Origin: Melampsora larici-populina 98AG31
Taxonomy: Eukaryota; Basidiomycota; Pucciniomycetes; Pucciniales; Melampsoraceae
Assembly (NCBI RefSeq): GCF_000204055.1
Contig: NW_006768816.1
Location: 571,991 to 635,990, forward strand
DNA length: 64,000 bases
Reading direction: 5' to 3'
This document shows, one piece after another, positions 23,351 through 32,441 of the stretch (its first letter is position 1; every line of letters starts with the position of its first letter). The notes beneath the pieces were generated by a model. The model was not told the DNA's origin, did not search any database, and saw nothing but the letters and a program-made list of their open reading frames with translations. A program made the position numbers and the translations under genes.

Positions 23351-25148
23351 ATGGAACTAGCTGAGTCGACAGAAGCCAACCAAGCCAATCGCGTCCCAAG
23401 GATAATCAGAATCGCCATTTGTCAGTTCGAATCTTGTCTACCTACATCGCTTTCAACCTCCGATACGCTTGACACGACAGATCAATCCAACCACAACACA
23501 TCATCAAACTTGGACAAACTCGAGCATTATGTTTTCGTTGCTGCACAGCAAAAGGCTGACTTGATTGTCTTTCCTGAGTGAGTCTCCAGATTCCTGGGAA
23601 ACGAGGCCACCCTTTGTTCCTGATGCACGGCAAATGATGACAATCACTTGAATGCTGAGAAATATTTCCAACATGCATCATTGGCGATATTTCAGATATT
23701 TCATAACCGGAGTGATTGCCGATCACTTGCACCTGGCCAGCAAAGACGGCCAGTGGCTAGATGAAATAAAGAAACTAGCGATGGAACATCAGATTGATAT
23801 CGTGGCTGGCAGTATTGTCGAAAAACCATTGCCCGAGGTGGAAGTGGAAGAATCCGACCCAAGCAACACCGAAGCGTTATACAACACGTACGGATATGTC
23901 CGATTTCGCTCACATGTGTCCGATCGCAACGCTCGTATCGAAGATATTGACATCAATCGATATTCTTTTCATCCCTTTCCGATAGAGCCTACTATATCGA
24001 TCAGAAGGGTGAAATACTTGGGCGGTACCGGAAAAGGAATCTATGGTGAGCCTAACGGGATCTCGATTGTCATTCATCTTGTTGTGCACCGCTGAAAGTG
24101 GTGTTATTGTCTTAATCTGATCCCTTGATTTCGCCGTAGGCATCCGTGGGTAACCTACAAAAGTTGTCATCTGCTCTTATTTCCCTCCGAGTATCATTTT
24201 GACCGTCAATATATCTGAAACACCGGCGAATCAAACTTAGTGAAAAGGTTGGCCGGATTTCCTTTTCCGAACCTACTACCACGAGCACAAATCTTGCAGA
24301 TTTCAGCTCACTCAACGATTTTTTCTGTCAGGAATACCTCACGCCTAGTAAAGATGCTCATCAAGTCTTCGACACCAAACATTTTCGCGCAGGAATGCTG
24401 TTGTGTAAGTAGCCCTTACGGTTTAGTCTTGGAAAATACAAGAGACGGTTTCGTGTCTAACATTACTCCCTTTGTGGCACTGCTAAATCGCTTCTAATGC
24501 TAGGTTGGGATCTAGCATGGCCTGAAGCCTTTCGGGATGTACGCATTCACATGAAATATGAGTTTGTGTACCATGTATTCTGCATCTAACGCATTTTTTA
24601 TACAGTTGATGAAGCAAGGTGCGGAGGTAATCGTTGTACCCGCATTCTGGAAGTTGGAAGATTTGGGTGACATTGGAAAAAAACACGACCCCCACGGGCT
24701 CACAGAGCGCAGGATGATCGAGTCTATGGTCATGAGCCGTGCTCTAGAAAATGAATGCTGCGTGGTGTTTGTCAAGTAAGGACATCCATTTCTTTGATCC
24801 CCAGCAATGAAGAAGATGTAGAATGTATACTCCAAGAAGGGACGAAAATATACCTCTCACAATCCTTACACCGTCGTTTTACTTTGTGTAGCTGCGGCGG
24901 GAAGAAGAGCGATGGTTATCTCGGAGGATCTTCAGTCGCCATGCCTTTAAAGGGTTCGGTGATCAGATTCGATGATCCCACAGAAAGACTAGAAGTCGTA
25001 GAGATTGACCTCGATGTCCTGGAGGTCAGTAGTTCTAATGCCATTCTACTTTGCGGGATGATATCATTAACACTGTAGAGTGTGTGTATAGGATGCACGC
25101 TCTCTCTATAAGATACGAGAAGACTACAACTCAAGATTCAAGGAGTGA
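23351..25148 (+). CDS. Nitrilase-superfamily carbon-nitrogen hydrolase
   Basis: Nine exons: 23351-23577, 23696-23887, 23986-24045, 24140-24149, 24332-24404, 24504-24538, 24606-24775, 24892-25024, 25092-25148; 957 nt, 318 residues, phases exact. The catalytic triad is in place: Glu in LIVFPEYFITG, Lys in GRYRKRNLWHP and Cys in MLLCWDLAWPEAF. Supporting blocks are YYIDQKGEILG before the Lys, GAEVIVVPAFW after the Cys, and GYLGGSS near the C-terminus. Enzymes of this type cleave nitriles or amides; the substrate cannot be told from sequence. No signal peptide, so cytosolic. Exon 4 is a 10-nt micro-exon that supplies HPW; without it the frame breaks, but its placement is the least certain part. 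The gene lies between two inverted paralogues and is followed by an alpha/beta hydrolase gene on the same strand. Confidence 0.85.
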
Positions 25149-25381
25149 TCACACAAATATTTCGACCATCAGTGGTTTGGGGATTGAGTATACTGGAACA
25201 CGGTAAGCCTGCGTCGAGATTCCTTCGTTTTCTCAACTTAATACGTACTTGGTTTTCAGTAAGGGCTGCACTCGTCATGTTATACTAGACCCGCTGTCTT
25301 TTAACGCGTGATTGATACTTGCCAATTTTGCCTTGTAGCATCGATTCATGTCAGCAAGAAGCGGATCCAGAGATTAACTAT

Positions 25382-26146
25382 TTACACGTGTTCTATACAT
25401 AACTGTGAGTGTGTTGTATTACTAGCATCGATTGAATTCTTAAAATGGAGGAGTAAAATTGTGGGATGTGAGGCTGAGATGTAACAAAGGTTTTCAAGAT
25501 ACTCACACAAATGAGCCAAGATCAAGTAGGTTTTGAGAGTGCAGCAATGGACCTCAATGGACTCAGGGGCAATCACCAAACAGCCCAAAGAAGGCGTTAG
25601 TCTGAGCATTGCCCTTGAGAATTCCTGAACAGTAACTCCTGAATGGTTATTCAAGTGAGGACTCAGTCTCTGTGGAGTCATTTTGCAGAACGCGCACTTC
25701 GGGAGAGAGCTGCGCTGACCTGTGTGAGAGAGTTCAAGGAGGAGACTTAATTCAGATATCAATGAGGCTGCTGACCTCCTACGTACCCATGTTGTATCTT
25801 TACAACAGCCTGTGAAATAGGTTCTAGATAAGCATTCATGTACATATCTGCAACACCTCTTACTGTAAAATTGCCGATTTGGTGGGTGCAGTTTGACGTT
25901 TGCACTGGTCAGATACCCTTCAGCCCCGCCGATAGTTTGCAGACAAGGGATATGCTGAACAAGTCGACTGCGATGCACAGTCATTTGCCGCTCCTCGAAT
26001 ACTCTCACAAGCATGGGCTTGTGTATCATGGGCTTGTTTATCCAACTGAGAGCCGGCGCGTCGTAGGGCTTATACCGTTTGATAGCTAGTCTGGTATCTC
26101 CTCCGAATCCTTCACTCCTCAGTTTGAGCTTGTAATAATTTTGCAA
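25382..26146 (-). other. Long antisense open frame, 254 codons, doubtful gene
   Basis: An uninterrupted minus-strand frame fills the spacer between the nitrilase gene and the hydrolase gene and begins 9 bp upstream of the hydrolase ATG. It is rich in Cys, His and Leu, with no signal peptide, motif or repeat, and shows no splice-linked continuation. A 765-nt stop-free stretch is unusual for this AT-balanced spacer, so it is recorded. It may be chance or a decayed gene, and no function is proposed. Confidence 0.2.
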
Positions 26147-26154
26147 GACTCAAG

Positions 26155-29100
26155 ATGACATCCAAAAATGATCACACTCCAGGCAGCCCCCCTAAATTTT
26201 CCCATACGCGGCATACACTCTCCATACCGGCGGGAGCAGATGGGAGCGAGCAAATTGCGATGTGGGCTTTCATTCCCGACGTACACGGACAAGCGCAACC
26301 TTCACCATCAATTGTGATGGCAAATGGTATCGGTGAGTGCTCTGATCCCTGAAACTCATAGTTGTGCCATCAATCCCCATCCCACAGAGAAAAATTGGTA
26401 CTCCCAAGTAATTAAATCTGATATTGACACTCATCTTTATTGAATGTCACACAGCCCTCCCAAGATCAGCTGGACTTCCTGTTAGTCTATCACGTACCGG
26501 TTTATCACACCCTCAAGTTTCACCTAATGTCTGTTCAGCTGATCCTGTGCTTGTTTGTTACTTGAATCACAATGGCAGCATATAGCAACGTGGTTCGCCG
26601 CTGAGGGTTACAACGTATTTCTGTGAGATTTTTCTTCATTCTTGACTCAAATTATTGTTCTTGTTAAATTATCCAAAGGACGAGCTAATCGACTTCTTGC
26701 ATAACTGATAACACAGCTTTGACTTTCGTCACTTGGGCGACTCTACCGGTTCTCCTCGTCAACTCGTGTCGGCAACCAGACAACAGGAGGACTATCTTAG
26801 CGTTTATCGATATGTCAGAGACCCCAATCAACATCAAAATCTCTTTGGTCGGCGTACACTCGATCCCAACCGCGTAGTCTTATGGGGATGGAGCAATGCT
26901 GGTGGGCACGTATTGTATCTTGCCGGTCGAAGCGATATCCCAGCCATCTCAGCCGTCATTGCCATTGATCCGTTGTGCGATGGACTAGGAAATACTCTAT
27001 ATCACCTTCGCAAGTTTCCATTTGGCCTTATGAGGATTGCACATAGAATTTGTGGCGACCTGTTTGCTTCTCTTATGCCTGGGGTTGGCACCATATCAGT
27101 GGCAGCGTTTGGGCCTGGTGGTATCTTGAGTTCTGAAGAGGCTGTACGAGGAGCGCGACAGATAACACCGGAAGATGGGCCCCAGTTCGTGAACAGTATA
27201 GCAGCTCGCTATGTCTTTGATATGCTTTTCAATCGAGCCAGTGGTGCTTCAGTGCGATGTCCAATTTTCGTCTCATGGTCTCGAGATGGGGGAGATGGGC
27301 TGATTCCGAGGAAATATCACCATGGTACTCACGTCAATATGACTGAGACCGCACAAGGTAACTGGGCTAAGACTGTGAATTAAACCTGCCACCAAAACAA
27401 AACCAACACCCTACGGGGTGGCTAGCGGCACATACAACAATAAATATAAAGTAAAAAATAACAAATAGTATGATAAACAAATATAATATATAAATTGAAA
27501 CTCAAACAACACAACAGAATAAAGAATAAAATAAATAAAAAACAATTTAAAGATGACTAATAATAAATAAACAAACTACAACACAACTCCCAAACACTTT
27601 TTTTTTTTTTTTTTAAAAACTAATACCATTTTTCATAACCAATTAAGAAAGAACTACTACTACGCAAACGCAAATACCAGAAGGGAGGGAAGGGAGGGCT
27701 TCAAAAATAATGACGCTATGAAGAATAGCTATATTCTTAAATGAAACGAATTGGAACTATCGAGAATGATGAAAAAAGTAAAGAAGAAATATTTCGATGA
27801 ATGAACGAAATTTAAAAACCAGACTGATGATGTCATTTTACCACTAAGTAAATCATCATAAAAAGCCCGACCCGTTCATTTCATCAGTAAAATTTACATA
27901 GCACCTATCATTCCGATATTCCAATCAGTAAGAGCATCCGCAATCGTCGGGTTAAGTCGCGAGAATAGCTAAGAGCATCCGCACTCGTGCGGTAAATCGA
28001 GTGCGGTAAGGTTAAATTTAACGCAACCGCGGGGTCTTTTCCGCACCGGTGAACAATTAGCCCCGCGGTAGTTAATTTTTCATCAGTTTGCGTTAGCGAA
28101 TCGGTAAATCTACCGATTGGCTAACGCATGCGGTAGCACACATCACGACCTGTTCACAGCAACTACAACTCCAAAAACTCAACTCAGCCCAATCTCCAAT
28201 ACCAAAGTCAACAACAAACATCGTCTTTTCACCTCTCTCACCCAGTCACATGAATTGAATCAAGACCTTTTAACACCAATCGATGTTTTTACGATTGTTT
28301 TTTTTGTTTTTTTGTTCTAAAATAGGTCGTTTGAAAATCTTCAACTCGACTTCAAACCAATCGAATCAATATGAAGAATTTCAGACTTCACATATGTATA
28401 GAGATAGATGAGAAAATTGAATTCTAAAGACTAATGACTGGAAGACTTTTAAGATCAAGAGATACAAACCAAACAGTTGAAAAAAGCTGAATCAAACATT
28501 AAAAAAAGTTTGGATTGGTTCAGATTGTTCATCTTTCTTGTGTAGTTTCAAATCTTTATAATTTTCACAAGATCAATAGATGTATTCAAATATAGCCTTT
28601 GTTTTCTTAAACTTGAAATCGTACTTGAAAAATTGAATGTTACCTTACTGCATGACCACTGTGGAGCACATGCATTATCGGTAAAGTTACAAACGTTACA
28701 GTGCTACTAACACAAACGAGTGCGAAATTTGGCTGAGTTAAGTCATTTTTTGCTTAATGTAGCGGTTGTTACCGCACGTGACCAAGTTAACAACCGCAAA
28801 CGAGTGCGGATGCTCTAAGTATTTAACTTACCGATCTCGAAATTTCCACAATGGTCAAATTTCAACCGATCGTTAGTTAGCTTTTCGACAAAAAATCGGT
28901 AGGCTGGGACAAAGTTATCCCAGCCTACCGACGCGGTAGCTAACTCCGTGCCCTCGAATTTTGAAAACACAACACCCACCACACTACACTTCCACACATC
29001 AAGTCACTCACCAACCCTACACGACTTCACCAATGTACCTCGATCCTGACTTGAAGCTTTGCTGACTCTTTGTCCACGACTCCCACTTCAAGTTTCACCT

Positions 29101-29694
29101 CAATTTCATTTTTCTTTTTGCATCGATCTCAATCACTTAGTTGCATGTTATCTTAGATGATAATAGAGTTGTTCAAAAAAACATGCTCATGATGGAATTG
29201 ATTGAGTAATGGATGTGTGGGATCGAAATTAGAAGATGGTAATTGATCAAAAGGGAAAGATCGAGCTCACATTGATGGATGAAATACAAACACAGGAGCA
29301 CTTGCAAAAGTGAGGACAGCTTAGCTCCAAGCTAGAGCTGACGACTGTAGGCCCAGTCTTTAACTTGGAGTTTAGCTTTCTTTAACTTGGAGTTAAAGAC
29401 AGCCACTGTGGAATTTTGTGTCAGATTACTTAGCTCCGGCTAAAGATCTTTAACCTAAAGTTAACTAACTCCAAATTTAACGCAAACGGTTGCGGATGCT
29501 CTAAGTAACGAGTTACCTACACCTATTACTTTCCACAAAGCTTTGCGGAGGATGCTCGGGCAGCGGGAGCACTTGTAGATGTCTATGAGCATGATGGTGA
29601 TCATTTTGCTATTCACCCAGGCGGGTGTGCATTCAAGGAGACAGTACTTCGTCAACTTGAGTTCCTTGCTTCAACAGTAGGAAAAATACCGTAG
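26155..29694 (+). CDS. Alpha/beta hydrolase with transposon-loaded last intron
   Basis: Exons 26155-26332, 26455-26480, 26579-26622 and 26717-27324 join in phase. A final coding segment runs to TAG at 29692-29694. The product starts MTSKNDHTPG and has WFAAEGYNVFLFDFRHLGDS (joined across two introns) and a nucleophile elbow GWSNAGGHVLYLAG. A probable acid lies in SWSRDGGDGLIP, and a His in the last exon (GDHFAIHPGG). These fit the soluble alpha/beta hydrolase fold of the dienelactone hydrolase/peptidase_S15-like group; the substrate is unknown. The segment with the catalytic His lies 2.2 kb downstream of exon 4, separated by nested inverted-repeat elements. A donor at 27325 with an acceptor near 29511-29513 keeps the frame; the obvious acceptor before CTTTGCGG (29541) does not. 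The gene may therefore be spliced through a huge intron or be broken. Without splicing, translation ends at 27383 and loses the His. Confidence 0.65.
27384..27931. other. Low-complexity A-rich insert within the intron
   Basis: This part of the long intron is very A-rich (AAACAAA/AATAAA-like strings), with a 16-17-nt T run near 27598. It differs sharply from the flanking hydrolase exons, which are near 50 percent GC. It may be another inserted sequence, but no terminal repeats were found. Confidence 0.35.
27973..28815. mobile_element. Inner Harbinger-like element nested in the outer one
   Basis: Left terminus GAGCATCCGCACTCGT and right terminus inverted ACGAGTGCGGATGCTC are perfect over 16 bp. 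The flanks are TAA (27970-27972 and 28816-28818). It is 843 bp long, with AT-rich filler and no transposase. The ends share the first 11 bases with the outer element, so both belong to one family. The perfect ends suggest this insertion is the younger of the two. Confidence 0.75.
28896..28931. repeat. Perfect 14-bp-stem hairpin
   Basis: TCGGTAGGCTGGGA and its exact complement TCCCAGCCTACCGA are separated by 8 bp. The palindrome lies inside the outer Harbinger-like element. Short TAGCTAAC-type pieces on either side also pair loosely. It is probably part of the element's own structure. Confidence 0.6.
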
Positions 29695-30561
29695 AACCTA
29701 CCATCACATGTTCTTTATTGATTTTATCGGCTTCACCCAATCTTCTCGTTTTGTGTTTGTTTCTGTGATGATCATTTAGAGAGAAGCGGAACCAATTTGT
29801 TTTGCCTCTACTTTGCTGAATAGCAAGTCCCTCGAAGTGATTATTGCAACATTTTGTGTCTGTTCCCCATGTGCTATCATATGCCAAGATCTTTTTGTCG
29901 CGGTAGGGCCTACTTTTTGATAAACATGTAGTTTGAAACAAGCCCACAACATATAAAGTGTAAAATGTATATCAAGAATGTCAGTTTTTTTGCAAGGCCT
30001 TCCTTGGGCATTGTCGCTCTACATATATCAACTTCTACGATTACATTCGGAAGTTGTCCACTTCCAAAAACCTTCAAAATATCATATAACCGAAGAGGAG
30101 TCCTTGAGATGGCTGGTGCAAAATGTGAACGTTGTTGGCATCTCTCCTGAGCCCTGGGCATTAGCTGGCATTAGACTTGCTCGGCACACCCTTTCATGGA
30201 CGCACTGCAATGTTCCGTTCGTACCGTCAAAAGCTCGAGCATTCTTATCCAAAAAAGATGAATCGTGGAGTCAGAGTGCATTGTCAGTGCAATTGTTCCT
30301 ATGCATCATGTTGCTGAATCCAGGGCGCAACTCATCGAGGAGTTTACTTTCTTGCATGACAAGAACTGCCAGACCGAGTGAAGCCTGTTTGAGCAGACGA
30401 CGAAATCTCTGTAAAATCCGCCTATAAAAAGACAACCATTCCCCATCACTTTCCGTTGCATACCACATACATCCGCATTCTATACCTTTTCGGAATCTTG
30501 CTATTTACTTCTTGATTTCCTACCATTTTGAATTTTTTATTGTCAACCAACTCATCTGAAA
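29695..30561 (+). promoter_or_regulatory. Spacer and upstream region of paralogue B
   Basis: From about 29980 the sequence resembles the upstream DNA of paralogue A in reverse orientation (shared TCCTTGAGATGGCTG and related blocks). A TATA-like TATAAAAA lies at 30423-30430, about 135 bp above the ATG, and corresponds in position to the TATA-like box of copy A. The open frames at 29978-30427 and their antisense shadows are not supported as genes. Confidence 0.5.
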
Positions 30562-31845
30562 ATGGCTCAAACAGCTCAATCTCGCTCAAGCTTCATCATG
30601 GGCTCAGCGCTCGAAACCATGCCATCGAGGCCAAAGATAAAATCGAACAACCCGCGATTGTCGGCGCCTAGTGTCAACGTGATTTTCCTTCTCATTGAAA
30701 TAACTAGAAGCTCCGTGATACGTTAGAAAGAAGCTCACTATGAAATACCTTGCTCTCCTTGTTTTCAGGCGCATCAAACCGCGGACAACATACAAGCTGT
30801 TCTGGAAAACATCGCGGTGCGTTCCACGCTTCACAAAGACCGCGAACGATTTGAAACGTTACTGATGTGTACCATCTTCAATCAATAGACCAAAGATATT
30901 CATGTTGGACCACATTTCAACAGGAATATCCTCAAAAGATACAATGCGCAATGTTCGGTATGCCACTTCATTTGTGTTATGATCGCATGTCGCCTCCAGG
31001 TGTCTGACTCGGATTTCATATGTGGTGCATGATACGCAGAACAAACAGCCCTTCAGGGAGCCACCTGTGAGCCGAAACTTCTCACAGCGGATCATCGTTC
31101 TCCACGAAGCAGACGAAAGCGATGACGAGTGGCCACTTGCTCGCTTTCCAAGAGTCCGCCCTCAGGTAAGCTTTCAAGCGAAGTTGTCGCACAAATTGAC
31201 CATGCTCATATCTCCTCCTTTTAATTCATCACTTGCCTGAACTTCTCTCCACTAGCCACAAAAAGTCGAGGACAATTCCTCTTCCCAACGTAACCAGTCC
31301 ATTGGGAAGGGAGAGTTAGATGCTCGACTTTCGAAAAGTGAATGGTCGCCCGAAAGAGGTTTGGCTCTAGTGTTTTGTAGCCACCGCGCCGTAACTGTAT
31401 GTCCCTTTTTCTTTTTATTCCTTCTTACTATTGGTTTTCGGAACGTCCCAGTGAGACAACCACCTGTGCTCACGTCATGTCTTCATCACAGGACTGCGGC
31501 ACCAAGGAAAACGAGGAGCCCACGCTCAAGTCCTCGAACCGCTTGGATCTGACGCCTCCAAGAGCGGTCCACTACAGTCCTCGATTGGTGACACCTGGGT
31601 TGACGAGATCGATCAATACACCGTCAGCTTTGAGAGATCTCCCCACCCCCACGAGTCTGACTGCTCTGGTCATGGATGACAAGGTTAACATCACTTCTTC
31701 AATCCTGAGAAGGTCCGTAGCTCCTGTAACTGGACTCAGAGTTCAATTTGGGCCCAGTAGAGTGATGGATGATTGGGAGAGGGACGATGACTGCCTATCA
31801 GACAACGAGAGTCTGATGGACCCATTTCTCCAGCGCCGTGTTTAA
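30562..31845 (+). CDS. Unknown protein, paralogue B of an inverted pair
   Basis: Six exons: 30562-30678, 30769-30816, 30889-30957, 31040-31165, 31256-31390, 31492-31845; 849 nt, 282 residues, all introns phase 0. Internal exons of 48, 69, 126 and 135 nt match paralogue A exactly, and the encoded blocks HFNRNILKRYNAQCS, PFREPPVSRNFSQRII, SEWSPERGLALVFCSH, LTPPRAV and SDNESLMDPF are conserved. No signal peptide, helix or enzyme motif is visible. The acidic and Ser/Thr/Pro-rich segments suggest a partly disordered intracellular protein. Conservation of frame and splice sites in both copies argues that both are functional and under selection. The family is not recognised. Confidence 0.72.
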
Positions 31846-32441
31846 GGCGGGGTACGTAGCTCTTGACACATGCTTGTATTGTTCCATCATGTGCACATTG
31901 TTTGTTTATGGTATTCCAATCTAACGCTATTGTAGAAGGTCTTTCCCCTCCTTTGTAATTTCTTTATATCTATTGCTTTCAAAAACGATAACCTACTTTA
32001 TTTGGTGGGCTTACAAAAGAGTCAAAATGAGTAGATGCGACTGAAAAGTCCACAAGTGCAAGTTCCTCCTGCAGTGCCCATCATCAGAGCAAAGGACCAG
32101 AATTTCTAAAATCCAGTGCCGACCGCCTGAGACAGGGCTCAAGACAGGAACTGAAGACACTCTGAACCTTCTTGAGAAAGGGATAAAATCCTGAGGATAT
32201 TTTAGACCAACGGGTTCTTGTTCTCCAGCAACCAGAACATATCAAGGGTAGAGAATCATGGCGACGAGTTTGTTGCACCAAAGCGTTTCCATTGCACAAG
32301 CGTCATCAGAGTCCGACCCCGAGAGAATCACGGATGTATCGAAGATCCCCGAAACGTCGAATGCCCCGGTTCAAGTTGATATGCACTGATTCCAGCTCTG
32401 GGTCAAGTTTAACTTCTCCTCTCGCTCCTCAACTTTCGAAA
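31846..32441. other. Spacer between paralogue B and the cyclophilin gene
   Basis: Nothing beyond the 3' flank of paralogue B and the presumed promoter of the cyclophilin gene is seen. A short minus-strand frame (32084-32299) has no supporting features. Confidence 0.5.

Larger units (their letters stand above)
27932..29501. mobile_element. Outer Harbinger-like inverted-repeat element
   Basis: The left end reads GAGCATCCGCAATCGT and the right end is its inverted form, ACGGTTGCGGATGCTC, flanked on both sides by TAA (27929-27931 and 29502-29504). A 3-bp TWA target duplication with GAGCATC-type termini is characteristic of PIF/Harbinger-like MITEs. The element contains a second, complete element (27973-28815), so it is a nested insertion. 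No transposase frame was found. It lies inside the last intron of the alpha/beta hydrolase gene. Confidence 0.65.
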
